NCBI RefSeq assembly: GCF_010091945.1
Contig: NZ_WVIE01000011.1
Location: 62,001-126,000, forward strand
Direction of reading: 5' to 3'
From: Myxacorys almedinensis A
GTDB lineage: Bacteria > Cyanobacteriota > Cyanobacteriia > Leptolyngbyales > Leptolyngbyaceae
DNA length: 64,000 bases
The notes under the pieces were generated by a model that did not search any database, was not told the DNA's origin, and worked only from the letters and a program-made list of their open reading frames with translations. Below, piece by piece: positions 34,633-44,247 of this stretch; position 1 is the first letter of the stretch, and every line of letters starts with the position of its first letter. The translations under genes were made by a program, and so were the position numbers.

Positions 34633-35706
34633 ATGATTATTCAGTTTATTCATCCTTTAGATGATCTCTGGGTGCAGACGCTTCAAAATTTCCGCTATGA
34701 CATCTACCACCTGCCAGAATACGTCAGCCTTGAAGCCTATCGAACCGATGCAATTCCTGAAGCAATTTTAGTGACAGAAGATGAGCGACAATTTTTTGTG
34801 CCTTATCTCTTGCGAAGGTGCGATCGTCTGTTTGACGATCATGCTGAAACGAGTGATTGTTTTGATGTGGTTTCGCCCTATGGTTATCCAGGAATTTTGC
34901 TCAATGATGCGGCAATAAATTCCCCAGAGTTCTTACAAAAAGCTATCCAACAAATAATGGCAGAATTTAGTTCTAAGCAAATTTGTTCTGCTTTTTTTCG
35001 CCTGCATCCTATCCTTAACAAAGGGTTTGAACAAGTGATTTCTACGCAGCTATGTCAAGTTGCTGGAGAAACCGTTTCGGTAAATTTGGAATTATCTGAG
35101 ACAGAAATTTGGAGCCAAACACGTTCGGAACATCGCAATAAAATTAATCGCACTAAACGAGCCGGATTTAGAGCTAGAATTATTCCGTTTGAGCAGGATG
35201 TAGATGAATTCATTACGATCTACAACGAAACAATGGATCGAGTGAATGCATCTGAATCTTACTACTTTGATCGGAAATATTTTCTCAATCTTTCACGCTT
35301 AAATCAGCAAACTCATCTATGCATTGTTGAGCATAACCAGCAGGTTGCTTGTGCTGGACTGTTCACAGAATGTTGCGGAATAGTTCAATATCATCTTGGT
35401 GGAACAAAGAATCAATTTTTGAAGCAAGCTCCTAGTAAATTAATGTTTGATCATGTTCGATTCTGGGCAAAGGAGCGTGGTAATAGAGTTTTTCATTTAG
35501 GAGGCGGAGTTAGTGGTACTAAAGATAGTCTCTACCACTTTAAAGCAGGTTTCTCTAAGCAAAGGCATACCTTTTTAACGCTGCGTTTCATAACTGATGA
35601 AATTAAGTATAACCATCTAGTAGAATTGCAGGCAAAAACGCTAGGAATTGAGACAGAGAAATTGCTTCAGACCACTTTCTTTCCAGCATATCGTTCTATT
35701 CAATAA
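34633..35706 (+). CDS. FemAB/GNAT-like acyltransferase (2)
   Basis: 357 aa with a double-GNAT FemAB architecture. The signature is WSQTRSEHRNKINRTKRAGF (substrate-binding helix pair), then LCIVEHNQQVACAGLF, YHLGGTKNQFL and the C-terminal FHLGGGVSGTKDSLYHFKAG, which is characteristic of this family. Related proteins add aminoacyl or acyl groups to cell-surface glycans or peptidoglycan. The ATG at 34633 is used; the frame opens at a TTG at 34621. A decayed copy of its last 100 residues lies at 36.6 kb after the next gene, evidence of an earlier tandem duplication. Confidence 0.78.
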   Translation: MIIQFIHPLDDLWVQTLQNFRYDIYHLPEYVSLEAYRTDAIPEAILVTEDERQFFVPYLLRRCDRLFDDHAETSDCFDVVSPYGYPGILLNDAAINSPEFLQKAIQQIMAEFSSKQICSAFFRLHPILNKGFEQVISTQLCQVAGETVSVNLELSETEIWSQTRSEHRNKINRTKRAGFRARIIPFEQDVDEFITIYNETMDRVNASESYYFDRKYFLNLSRLNQQTHLCIVEHNQQVACAGLFTECCGIVQYHLGGTKNQFLKQAPSKLMFDHVRFWAKERGNRVFHLGGGVSGTKDSLYHFKAGFSKQRHTFLTLRFITDEIKYNHLVELQAKTLGIETEKLLQTTFFPAYRSIQ

Positions 35707-35714
35707 CTGAGAAA

Positions 35715-36482
35715 ATGATGATGGATAATCAGCAAGCATACAGTACGGTTGACTTTGATTATTGGGCACATAAAAGAGATCTCGACGATATGGAGAGCTA
35801 CCTGATTGAAAAATTCTTAGATAAGAGAAAGAAAACGCTGGAAGCTGGGACTGGAGGGGGTAGAATCTTGTTAGAAATGCAGAAATTAGGATTTACTTCG
35901 CTGTATGGATATGATTTTATTCCCAAATTTATTGAACAAGCGAAACAGAGAGATTCTAGTCAAGATATCACCTTTAAAGTTCAAGATGCGACTTGCTTAA
36001 GCTATGAAGACTACTCTTTTGATCAAATTCTTTATCTACAACAAATTATTTGTACACTCGAAACTAATAGTGCAAGAACAAAAGCGCTTCAGGAAGCTTA
36101 TCGCATTCTCAAGCATGGCGGTATTGCACTATTTTCTTTTCTAAACTTTGATTCAAGAAGTAGAAGCGCAGCTTACTTTCTCTACATTTGGTATCTCCGT
36201 CTTTTAAGAAATCTGAAAGGTTCAAAGTGTTCTATCCAACATCTTCCCCGGCTTAAATTGAATGGAAAGCCTAATTTTTCAGCGCTGTTGGATCGTACAC
36301 CATACACCTATTGGTATAAACCTGAAGAAGTATATGAGGCGCTAACAGAGGTAGGATTTGATATTTTGGCAATCACTTCTGATGTTCGACATGAGCAAAG
36401 AAAGTTGTATCGATCAATGGAAACATTTCGTGAAGTGCCGAGGCAAGGATTTTTCTATTTTGTTTGTACAAAGCGAACCTGA
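35715..36482 (+). CDS. Class I SAM-dependent methyltransferase (2)
   Basis: 255 aa. Motif I TLEAGTGGGRILLEM, motif II LYGYDFIPKF, and acceptor-side FDQILYLQQIICTLE. The C-terminal half is rich in aromatic and basic residues (AAYFLYIWYLRLLRNLKGSK). It lies 8 bp after the FemAB-like gene, so in the same operon. It is A/T-rich with few HIP1 sites, as is the neighbouring FemAB gene, which suggests this sub-block was acquired separately. The methyl acceptor is unknown. Confidence 0.82.
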   Translation: MMMDNQQAYSTVDFDYWAHKRDLDDMESYLIEKFLDKRKKTLEAGTGGGRILLEMQKLGFTSLYGYDFIPKFIEQAKQRDSSQDITFKVQDATCLSYEDYSFDQILYLQQIICTLETNSARTKALQEAYRILKHGGIALFSFLNFDSRSRSAAYFLYIWYLRLLRNLKGSKCSIQHLPRLKLNGKPNFSALLDRTPYTYWYKPEEVYEALTEVGFDILAITSDVRHEQRKLYRSMETFREVPRQGFFYFVCTKRT

Positions 36483-36575
36483 GTTTTAAGCAAACTCGCA
36501 CTTACTTCAATACCTTGTTCTGGCAATTAGACGAAAATTAGAATTTATAAAAGTTAGGAGTTTGATACAGATCTA

Positions 36576-36798
36576 GAGTTACTTTTTGTTGTGTATTTAG
36601 ACCATGAATTTTGGAGCGACTGTAATGAAAAGGGCAAGCTATTCCTAACCGAGACGTAATTTTTTAACACTGCGGTTAATTCCAAACTTAGAGTATGAGC
36701 GATCAGTGCAAGGGCGCTTAAAAGCTTTAGACACGCAACCAGAGTAGTTACTGGCATCTAACTATTTTCCTGATTATCGTGCTTCTACATGCAACTAA
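36576..36798 (+). pseudogene. Decayed second copy of the FemAB/GNAT-like gene (C-terminal part)
   Basis: Two short frames align to the C-terminus of the intact gene at 34633-35706. Frame A (36591-36650) reads VYLDHEFWSDCNEKGKLFL against MFDHVRFWAKERGNRVFHL. Frame B (36649-36798) reads PRRNFLTLRLIPNLEYE... against QRHTFLTLRFITDEIKY..., and ends LLASNYFPDYRAS against LLQTTFFPAYRSI. A frameshift, a deletion of the GGG-loop and an in-frame TAG show decay. It lies between two methyltransferase genes. Confidence 0.7.
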
Positions 36799-36809
36799 AA
36801 GTTTGAACC

Positions 36810-37499
36810 ATGATTAAGGCACTTGCTAAGTTAGCTTACAACGTGTATTACGTTCCTCCAATTCACCTTTTAGGAACTCGTGTCTCTCAAGAGGTACTTC
36901 GTTCTTCTCTAGTTGTTAAATTGATTTTTGGAATGCGGATTTTATCCAAGGAAGAGCTATCTGTTTATTTCTCTAAGCCACCAATCTATTTTGGCTTAAC
37001 AACTTATTTACTAGCAACAGTGCTGAGGAGAAGATTAAGAGAGTTACCAAGTTTAAAACTACTAGAAATTGGAGTTGGTGCTTATGCAGTATTAAGTGGC
37101 TATCTTTCAAGATTTGGAACACAAACGGTTGATGCGATCGACATTGATCCCGCTTGCATTGAGTCTGCCCAAAAGCATGTTGAATTGAATCAGGTTGGTG
37201 TTCGAGTTTTTCAATCCGATTTGTTCTCAAATATTCCTGCTCAAACGTATGATCTAATCTTTTGGAATATGCCCTACACAGAGTTACCTCCTCATGCCTA
37301 CCTGCCCAGATTGTTTGAAGCAGTTCCTGACTTCATGAATAAAAATGCTCAACTTCTACTTAGCTATGGCACTAAAACTTTGCCTCGCGAAACAATTTTG
37401 CAATTTCTGAACCATTACCCACCACTGCGTGTTGATGAGGTTAAAACCTGGGCATGGAACGTTCATGAAGTCATCTCAATTGGATTAGCAAAAAACTAA
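36810..37499 (+). CDS. Methyltransferase of the MTS/HemK-like class (3)
   Basis: 229 aa. Motif I LLEIGVGAYAVLSGYL, motif II VDAIDIDPACIESAQKHV, and motif IV DLIFWNMPYTE, whose N-x-P-Y resembles the catalytic NPPY of MTS-type (RsmC/HemK) N-methyltransferases. Thus amino, amide or base nitrogen is a likely acceptor. The first 80 residues are hydrophobic/basic and may form a membrane-associated cap (VYYVPPIHLLGTRV). It stands in the EPS tailoring block, 48 bp before the aminotransferase. Confidence 0.75.
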   Translation: MIKALAKLAYNVYYVPPIHLLGTRVSQEVLRSSLVVKLIFGMRILSKEELSVYFSKPPIYFGLTTYLLATVLRRRLRELPSLKLLEIGVGAYAVLSGYLSRFGTQTVDAIDIDPACIESAQKHVELNQVGVRVFQSDLFSNIPAQTYDLIFWNMPYTELPPHAYLPRLFEAVPDFMNKNAQLLLSYGTKTLPRETILQFLNHYPPLRVDEVKTWAWNVHEVISIGLAKN

Positions 37500-37546
37500 C
37501 GTTTTGACTCTCTTTAATACACCTACGAGGCTGCTCGAATTAAATT

Positions 37547-38797
37547 ATGATACGCCCCATTCTTCTTTCAACTCCTCATGTGGGAGATGCCGAACTGGAG
37601 TTTGTCAAAGAAGCCTTTGACACGAATTGGATTGCTCCTGTTGGTCCTCATGTTGATGCCTTTGAGCAGGAATTTTGCGACGCTGTGGGTGCAGGCTATG
37701 CAGCCGCCGTTAGTTCTGGAACCGCAGCACTACACTTAGCACTACGTTTGGTTGGGGTTGAACCTGGGGATGAGGTCTTTTGTTCAACGCTAACTTTCAT
37801 TGCCACTGCTAGTCCCATTAGCTACTTGGGTGCTAAGCCCGTTTTCATTGATAGCGATCGCACGTCCTGGAATATGAACCCGAATTTGTTGCGGGAAGCT
37901 CTGACCTATCGTGCCCGCATCGGCAAACTTCCGAAAGCAGTTGTTCTGGTGCATCTTTATGGTCAAAGCGCCGACATTGCACCCATTTTACGAGCCTGTA
38001 ATGACTATGGAGTTCCCTTAATTGAAGATGCAGCAGAGGCATTGGGAGCAACTTACAAAGATCAGTCTCCGGGTACATTTGGACGGGTAGGAATTTACTC
38101 GTTTAATGGCAACAAAATTATTACAACATCGGGTGGAGGAATGTTGGTGTCTGAAGACGCCGATTTGATTGCAAAAGCAAAGTTTTTGGCAACTCAAGCA
38201 CGAGACCCAGCGCCGCATTACCAGCATTCTGAAATTGGCTATAACTACCGTTTGAGTAATATTTTGGCAGGGATTGGACGCGCCCAATTGCAGGTGCTTC
38301 GCGATCGCGTTGCTGCCAGACGGCACAACTTTGAAATCTATCAACGCGCACTGGATCATTTACCCGGCATCGAATTTATGCCTGAAGCTCTCTTTGGGCA
38401 ATCCAGCCGTTGGTTAACGTGTTTGACCATTGATCCGGTTGCCTTCGGGGCGAACCGAGATCAAATCTGCTCTGCCCTAGCACAGAAACGTATTGAGGCG
38501 CGTCCAGTTTGGAAACCCCTGCACTTGCAACCTGTCTTTGCAGAGTGCGAATCGATCGGAGGCGCGATCGCAGAAGATTTATTTTATCGAGGACTGTGCC
38601 TTCCCTCTGGTTCAAATTTGACGATAAGCGATCTAGAGCGGGTGATTGAGGTGATGACTCAAGTTCACAAGTGCAGTGCAACTTACCAAGCTAGAAGCTA
38701 TGAGTTGGATTATGTTGCCAGCGCGCCGAGCAAAGCCGAGCTATGTCCACCCAGTGAAAGTTTGGGTTCTGGCAACCTTAGCAAGTTAACGGGGTAA
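37547..38797 (+). CDS. DegT/DnrJ/EryC1/StrS-family PLP aminotransferase
   Basis: 416 aa. The PLP lysine is K190 in YSFNGNKIITTSGGGM; the N-terminal VSSGTAALHLALRL and the LIEDAAEALGATY motif (with the Asp that binds the pyridine N) are canonical. The closest functional type is PglE/LegC-like nucleotide-sugar 4-aminotransferases, consistent with a CapD-type 4,6-dehydratase at the start of the cluster: together they would make a UDP-4-amino-4,6-dideoxy sugar. The C-terminal about 35 residues are an unusual extension. It is the last EPS gene. Confidence 0.9.
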   Translation: MIRPILLSTPHVGDAELEFVKEAFDTNWIAPVGPHVDAFEQEFCDAVGAGYAAAVSSGTAALHLALRLVGVEPGDEVFCSTLTFIATASPISYLGAKPVFIDSDRTSWNMNPNLLREALTYRARIGKLPKAVVLVHLYGQSADIAPILRACNDYGVPLIEDAAEALGATYKDQSPGTFGRVGIYSFNGNKIITTSGGGMLVSEDADLIAKAKFLATQARDPAPHYQHSEIGYNYRLSNILAGIGRAQLQVLRDRVAARRHNFEIYQRALDHLPGIEFMPEALFGQSSRWLTCLTIDPVAFGANRDQICSALAQKRIEARPVWKPLHLQPVFAECESIGGAIAEDLFYRGLCLPSGSNLTISDLERVIEVMTQVHKCSATYQARSYELDYVASAPSKAELCPPSESLGSGNLSKLTG

Positions 38798-39231
38798 GAG
38801 CAATGTTAACCCAGGTTTGGTGTACTGACAGTATTGATCTACCTGGAGCAAAAGGGTATTTCTCGGTCAGCAACCTTCATGGTTAAGGTGCCCATCCCAT
38901 GGATTCTGATGAGACGGGTTGTTGCGATCGCATCTCTATTCCACCCTCGCGGCTCAAACGGTAAACTGACGGGCAACAAATTGACGGGCAACGTTTGAAG
39001 CGACCCCTCACCTGCTTCCAAACGTTTTTATCCCATCGTTAAGCAGCACCAATCGCTTATCTGTCAACAAATCCATTGCCACCCAGCACAACTTCTGAGA
39101 CTCTACGAAGAAATGTGACAGTTGTTGTGACAGTATAAAAAATGGGTGATTTCAGCCTTGCCCAATCCGCCCATGGCATTAGAGTAAAACCTATATTTAC
39201 TTGACGGGTAGAATAGTGCCCGGAGGTGGGA
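38798..39231. other. Intergenic region before the large membrane protein gene
   Basis: 434 bp without a plausible gene. It contains a short direct repeat TGACGGGCAAC twice with a 15-bp period near 38965-38990 and A/T-rich promoter-like DNA around 39110-39145, and ends with GGAGG at 39222-39226, which sets the downstream start. Confidence 0.5.
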
Positions 39232-42200
39232 ATGGAGTCACCAGAGACGCGCATCACGTTAGACCTTGATGCCAACCATCCAAATTTGCTACGCGGGCTT
39301 GAGGTTTGGTTGCACCTTGGCTTGCTGACTCAGCACCAGATTGATCAGCTAAGCCGTCGATACTTGATTTGCGCGTTGCCTGAAGTTGTCGAGGCTCAGC
39401 CCTCTTTACCCCCTTCAAGTCTGACTGGGGCGCTAGAGCGGTCTTCACCTGCTGATTTTGTTGTGGCGGATGTGCCAGAACGGCGAGTTGATCGACGGCA
39501 ACCAACCGTGTCTTCGGGCAATGTTTCAGACAACATTTCAGATCGTGTTTCAGACAATGTGATGACTCGCATCCTGCGATCGCTGCAACAAGAACTCAGC
39601 GTTGTATGGCTGCTAGTGTTGGGAGTATTTTTAGTGGTGGTTTCTTCGGCAGTGCTGGCGGCGAGCCAGTGGCAGAATGTTTCCCCAACCGGGCAGTATC
39701 TCGTGCTGTTGGGCTACACGCTCAGCTTTTGGGGCGTTTCGGCTTGGGCAAGTCGCCAGCTAAGTTTGAGGTTGACCACAGCAACCCTAAAAACGCTGAC
39801 TTTGTTGTTGATTCCAGTTAATTTTTGGGCAATTGATCGATTTCTCTTACAAACAATTGAGGTTCAATCTGTTGTTGTAGCTGCGATCGCATCTCTTGTT
39901 TTAAGCGCGATCGCCGTTCTATTGCTAAAAAACTCTTCGAGTGATCATCCTCGGTTTGCTTTAGTTTACTTAGGTCTGAGCTATCTTCAGTTAGGATGGG
40001 CGGTTCCAATGATTCCGCTTGGGTCGGTTTATCTGGGTTCGCTGCTGTTTATCATTGCTCCAGTTCTGGCACTGTCTCGTGTTGCGGTTGTGGCATGTGC
40101 CATTGCATTGCTATTTTTACGAGCCATTTTTATCGTTGATGTTGATATTGCTCAGTTAGGGCTGGCGATCGCGCTATGCGGTGGAGGGATCGCTCGGATT
40201 GCTCAACGCCAACCGGGGTCAACAGCATGGATGTTCAGCGGCGCGGTGCTGTTGCTTGGTTGGGGGGTGTCTGTTGGCGCGGTGCCGTGGCAAGCGTTAG
40301 TAACAAGTGGTATCGCGCTACTGGTGAGCTATTGGGCGTTACAGCGATTTTGGCGGCGATCAGATGTGGCCCTATTGCTGACGATCGCGTTACAAATGAT
40401 TTGGCTGGGTTGGCGGTTGGTTCCGGCGGTGCTGCAAACCCAAATCATCACTAGCGCCACCCAAATCACAGAGACCGAATCCACCGCGATCGCGCTGTTA
40501 GGCATCGCCTTATTTCCGTATTTGCTGGTGATTCTAACGGTTTCAGCGTGGCTACGGCGGCAGCAGCATTCCGATTTGGCAACTTTTTCTGAAGGGATTG
40601 CGCTAGGGTTTGGCATAGTGCTGTTGGCGCTGAGTGCGATCGCCCCTGCAACCCGAACGCTCAATCTATTCGCCTCGACTGCTACCCTAGGCTGGCTGAT
40701 GCATCGCCGCCAATCTCAGCAGCAAGCCATCACCTCTCTGGTGTATGCCACCCATTTAGGTGGGTTAGCGACCGCGATTTCAGCGATTCATTATCGGTTT
40801 CCAACACTGAACAGTTCGACGTGGGCGTTTCTATTTTTAGGCGGAGCGATCGCACAGTGGATATTTAGCACGGTTGGTGCCCCAACGCTTTGGCGGCGCA
40901 GTGCATGGCATCTAGGACTGGGGCTTGCAGGTTTATCCTACGTCCTTTGGGTGGAGCCGATTGGCGCTGCCCCAAGGCTTGCTAGCAGTTGGTTAGCGGT
41001 GCCGCTAGCGCTAACGTGGATGGCAGCCCAGCGATCGCAACAACGGGAAATGTTGGCTGGGCTGAGTGCGCTCTCGATTGTGATGGCGCAACTGCTGACG
41101 CTCAACCGCCCCGAAACCGGGTTACTGGGATGGGTTGTGGCAACGGTGCTAATGGCAGTTAACACGGGCTTTCTTCAGCGTCAGCTATTTGCAAATCTCA
41201 CGATTGGCTATGGGCTAGTTGCCGTAGGTTGGGGATTGTGGCACGGGTCGCCTGCACTCCGCTCGATTGATCAGTGGTTGTTGGTGAATGCGATCGCGCT
41301 TGTGCTACTGGGGGTGGGCGCGCGGTGGGGGCAGATTCAATTACGCCATAGGGAAACTACGCGATCGCACCTGATGATCGCGCTTTTTGTCCAGGCGGCA
41401 AATTGCTGGAAGGCAGTGCTGATAGGTCTTGTACTGTTCGGATCTACGGTTCAAGTCTGGGGTGATTACACGGGTGGCTATGGTGTTGTTCAGCCTTCAA
41501 CGGCGCTGGGATCTGATGGGGGCGTTGCCTTGCGCCTTACAGCGATCGCGCTGACAACGCTGGTTTTGGCAGTGCAAATCTGGCGATCGTCTTCTATCTT
41601 CGTGTTTGTCGGGCTAGGTCTTGGCATCGAACTGCTGACGGCGCAAACCTTGGCAGCGTGGGAACCGTCGCTGATGCGGCTGAGCATTGCCAATGTGGGA
41701 CTAGGGTTAGCACTCCTATTTGGGGGGGATGTTCGCCAGCGACGGGCGGCAACCGAATCGTTATTTTGGGGATGGCATGGGTTGCCGTTGGTCTATGGGG
41801 TGGGTGCGATCGCGCTTCGGGTTGGAACCTTTACAGCCGCGACGGGCTGGATTTCGATTGGGGTTGCTGCGATCGCACTGGGCGTTGGTCGGCGGCACCG
41901 GGCGCTCAAACCTCTCACCGTTTTAGGTGTGTTTGGAACAACGATCGGCTTGAGCGAATTGGTTTTATATTCTCTCCGTAGCCAATCTCTTGGCAATCAG
42001 CTAATCGCGATCGCAGCATTAGGGTTAGCATTAACGCTTGCTTATCGTTATATGTTGATAGAAAAGCTAAACTACTTACACCTCAGTGCCACAGAAGCTA
42101 AATCCATTGCTCATAGCCACTGGGCAATCAGTAGCGTTGTTCTTAGCATTGCAGCAAGTTTAACGTTACTAGTTCCAACTCCTGGAACCTTAGCTCTAGG

Positions 42201-43089
42201 CGGATTTGCAACCGGAGTAGGCTTGGCGCTCTATGCTATTTTTCAGGCGCGGCATCATCCCAGTGCCCAAAGCGCAGAACTGTGGCTCTATGCTGGGCTG
42301 TTAGAGGCGGCAGCCCTAGCTTGGTATCTCACAACCAAACCGTGGTTTAGCGGTCTGTTTGCCCAAGCGCGTCCTTACGCAGGTGCCATCGCTGCGATCG
42401 CAGCCTTCATCTCATTTGTGCTGTCGTGGGAGCGGTTAGGCTGGGCACGCCAACCGTGGCAGCGCGTGTCTATCGCCGTTCCATTATTGGTTTTAGCGGC
42501 AACTGCGGCAGTTATCCACCCAGTTAGCCTCATTGTTTTAGCCATGTTCTATAGCTTAGTGGCATCGCTTCGCCGTCAGGTGCGTTGGACTTATCTCAGC
42601 ATCGTGTTGCTCAATTGGGTTGCGGTTGTGCAGATGCATCGGCTCAATGTCGATCTTTTGTTTTGGCAAGTGTTACCGATCGGGTTATCTGTTCTTTATT
42701 TTGCCACTATTGATCCATCGCTAAAAACAGCTTCAGCAAGGGCATCGCGGCATTATGTTAGAGTGTGCGGGACGGGTTTAATTTGTTTGACGGCGTTACT
42801 CACCCAGAATAACTATGGCATTGTGCCTAGCGTAGTCAGTTTGGTTGCCATTTTTGCGGGGCTAGGATTGCGAATTCGGGCCTTTTCTTATGTAGGAACA
42901 ATTGTGTTTTGCCTTAACGTTGTCTACCAAATCGTTGTGTTAGCAACAACTTACTCGCTGCTTAAATGGGTGATTAGCTTATGCGTTGGCATTTTGTTTA
43001 TTTGGATCGCAGCAAATTTTGAAACCCGCCGCGAACAGGTAACCCTGCTGATGCGAAGTTGGCTAGAGCAACTGCAAGACTGGCAATAG
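39232..43089 (+). CDS. Very large polytopic membrane protein (DUF2157-like N-terminus)
   Basis: 1285 aa. Residues about 1-120 are soluble: a helical segment (LRGLEVWLHLGLLTQHQIDQL) like the cytoplasmic start of DUF2157 proteins, then a Ser/Asp-rich linker. From about residue 125 to the end there are some 30 or more hydrophobic helices with almost no soluble domains. ATG at 39232 is chosen because GGAGG lies five bases upstream; the overlapping GTG at 39226 is part of that ribosome site. DUF2157-type giants are typical of cyanobacteria, and their function is unknown. G+C and HIP1 density are high, indicating a native gene. Confidence 0.75.
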   Translation: MESPETRITLDLDANHPNLLRGLEVWLHLGLLTQHQIDQLSRRYLICALPEVVEAQPSLPPSSLTGALERSSPADFVVADVPERRVDRRQPTVSSGNVSDNISDRVSDNVMTRILRSLQQELSVVWLLVLGVFLVVVSSAVLAASQWQNVSPTGQYLVLLGYTLSFWGVSAWASRQLSLRLTTATLKTLTLLLIPVNFWAIDRFLLQTIEVQSVVVAAIASLVLSAIAVLLLKNSSSDHPRFALVYLGLSYLQLGWAVPMIPLGSVYLGSLLFIIAPVLALSRVAVVACAIALLFLRAIFIVDVDIAQLGLAIALCGGGIARIAQRQPGSTAWMFSGAVLLLGWGVSVGAVPWQALVTSGIALLVSYWALQRFWRRSDVALLLTIALQMIWLGWRLVPAVLQTQIITSATQITETESTAIALLGIALFPYLLVILTVSAWLRRQQHSDLATFSEGIALGFGIVLLALSAIAPATRTLNLFASTATLGWLMHRRQSQQQAITSLVYATHLGGLATAISAIHYRFPTLNSSTWAFLFLGGAIAQWIFSTVGAPTLWRRSAWHLGLGLAGLSYVLWVEPIGAAPRLASSWLAVPLALTWMAAQRSQQREMLAGLSALSIVMAQLLTLNRPETGLLGWVVATVLMAVNTGFLQRQLFANLTIGYGLVAVGWGLWHGSPALRSIDQWLLVNAIALVLLGVGARWGQIQLRHRETTRSHLMIALFVQAANCWKAVLIGLVLFGSTVQVWGDYTGGYGVVQPSTALGSDGGVALRLTAIALTTLVLAVQIWRSSSIFVFVGLGLGIELLTAQTLAAWEPSLMRLSIANVGLGLALLFGGDVRQRRAATESLFWGWHGLPLVYGVGAIALRVGTFTAATGWISIGVAAIALGVGRRHRALKPLTVLGVFGTTIGLSELVLYSLRSQSLGNQLIAIAALGLALTLAYRYMLIEKLNYLHLSATEAKSIAHSHWAISSVVLSIAASLTLLVPTPGTLALGGFATGVGLALYAIFQARHHPSAQSAELWLYAGLLEAAALAWYLTTKPWFSGLFAQARPYAGAIAAIAAFISFVLSWERLGWARQPWQRVSIAVPLLVLAATAAVIHPVSLIVLAMFYSLVASLRRQVRWTYLSIVLLNWVAVVQMHRLNVDLLFWQVLPIGLSVLYFATIDPSLKTASARASRHYVRVCGTGLICLTALLTQNNYGIVPSVVSLVAIFAGLGLRIRAFSYVGTIVFCLNVVYQIVVLATTYSLLKWVISLCVGILFIWIAANFETRREQVTLLMRSWLEQLQDWQ

Positions 43090-43108
43090 CGAGGCAAGGT
43101 GCGATTTA

Positions 43109-43138
43109 CTCAGGGGCAAAGAGTTCCCTACCCCTGAG
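43109..43138. terminator. Hairpin between convergent genes, possible bidirectional terminator
   Basis: Perfect 8-bp stem CTCAGGGG / CCCCTGAG with a 14-nt loop, lying in the 58-bp gap between the convergent DUF2157-like gene and ghaB. There is no T-run on either strand, so termination efficiency is uncertain. Confidence 0.4.
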
Positions 43139-43147
43139 AGCCATTTG

Positions 43148-43870
43148 CTAGAGACGGGGGCTAATCAAAGTTTGCTCTGCTTCTACCTGCAAGCGGCTAT
43201 GCTGTGCTCTAAACGATCGCACCCAATCAAACCAAGTCTGCAACCCTTCTCCTGTCTTAGCAGAAACCGGAATGATAGTAGCACGAGGATTCATTTGTTG
43301 AACGTTTTGTTCAATGCGCCTGACATCAACATCAAGATAGGGGGCTAAATCCATTTTTGTGACTAGCAAACAGTCTGCCTCTTGAAACATGATGGGATAT
43401 TTCAACGGTTTATCTTCGCCTTCGGTAAGGCTAAGCAGGGCGATTTTGGCATGTTCTCCAACCTCAAATTCAGCCGGACAAACTAAATTACCAACATTTT
43501 CAACCAACACTAAATCTAATGCAGAAGGAGTATAGTCGTGCTCAAGCCGATGAATGCCACCCGCAACCATTTTAGAATCGAGGTGACACGATCGACCCGT
43601 GTTAATTGCAATTACGGGAACGTCGTATTGGCGCAGGCGATCCGCATCTAGCTCAGTGGTCATATCGCCTTCAATGACCGCGATCGCAAGTTCTGAACTA
43701 AGCGCGGCTAGGGTTTTTTCTAGCAACGCGGTTTTACCTGCTCCCGGACTGCTCATCAAGTTAAAGCAAGTAATGCCCCAAGCATCAAAGCAAGCACGAT
43801 TGTGATCGGCTCCGTCTTGATTGGCGTGGAGTAAATTGATGCCTAAGGCAGCGTCAAATGTTTGGTGCAT
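43148..43870 (-). CDS. ghaB: HypB-like GTPase for nickel insertion into guanidine hydrolase
   Basis: 240-aa SIMIBI-class GTPase: Walker [12 protein letters not shown], switch/metal segment [15 protein letters not shown], the Cys-His nickel/zinc site GRSCHLD and [13 protein letters not shown], and base-binding TKMDL. HypB proteins hydrolyse GTP while loading nickel. Because it follows hypA-like and a ureohydrolase gene and no hydrogenase gene is near, I assign it to the guanidine hydrolase accessory role known from Synechocystis (Sll1079). It lacks the His-rich N-terminus of hydrogenase HypB. An upstream GTG (43882) overlaps the ghaA stop and is an alternative start. Confidence 0.85.
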   Translation of the reverse strand: MHQTFDAALGINLLHANQDGADHNRACFDAWGITCFNLMSSPGAGKTALLEKTLAALSSELAIAVIEGDMTTELDADRLRQYDVPVIAINTGRSCHLDSKMVAGGIHRLEHDYTPSALDLVLVENVGNLVCPAEFEVGEHAKIALLSLTEGEDKPLKYPIMFQEADCLLVTKMDLAPYLDVDVRRIEQNVQQMNPRATIIPVSAKTGEGLQTWFDWVRSFRAQHSRLQVEAEQTLISPRL

Positions 43871-43878
43871 GGTGGGGG

Positions 43879-44244
43879 TCACAAAGTAACAGACTGCATT
43901 TTATATTCCACTCGATCGATCTTTAGCTCGCGCCCTGATCGAATATCGTCCATTGGCGATCGACAGTCAGGGCAAGCGTACTGAATCCCAATTTCCGGCT
44001 CATAGTCTTTTTGGCAAGAGTGACAAAACGCCACCAGAGGGGTTTCCTGAATCACAAGTTTTGCGCCATCTAAAAAGGTGTTACGAGTTTGTACCTCAAA
44101 TGCAAACTGTAAACTGATTGGCTCAACGCAGGTAAATTTGCCCACAATCAAATGCACATGAGACACATGAGGCTTTTCGGGTTGAGTGTCCCACCAGTCT
44201 TTTAGCGTGATGATCAACGCTTTGGTCATATCAGTTTCGTGCAT
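43879..44244 (-). CDS. ghaA: HypA-like nickel chaperone for guanidine hydrolase
   Basis: 121 aa. The N-terminal Met-His-Glu ([11 protein letters not shown]) is the nickel site of HypA, and the zinc-ribbon has two C-x2-C pairs ([11 protein letters not shown] and YACPDCRSP). In Synechocystis, Sll1078 of this type works with Sll1079 to metallate the Ni-dependent guanidine hydrolase Sll1077. The gene lies 3 bp after gdmH and 8 bp (or overlapping) before ghaB, an obvious operon. A role in hydrogenase maturation is less likely without hydrogenase genes here. Confidence 0.85.
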   Translation of the reverse strand: MHETDMTKALIITLKDWWDTQPEKPHVSHVHLIVGKFTCVEPISLQFAFEVQTRNTFLDGAKLVIQETPLVAFCHSCQKDYEPEIGIQYACPDCRSPMDDIRSGRELKIDRVEYKMQSVTL

Positions 44245-44247
44245 AGA

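Noticed and set aside
39232-43089. Many short opposite-strand frames inside the giant membrane protein gene
   Set aside because: They are shadows of a G+C-rich hydrophobic coding frame, without ribosome sites or protein-like sequence.
43148-44244. Hydrogenase maturation hypA/hypB
   Set aside because: No hydrogenase structural gene nearby and no His-rich HypB N-terminus; the operon context points to guanidine hydrolase.
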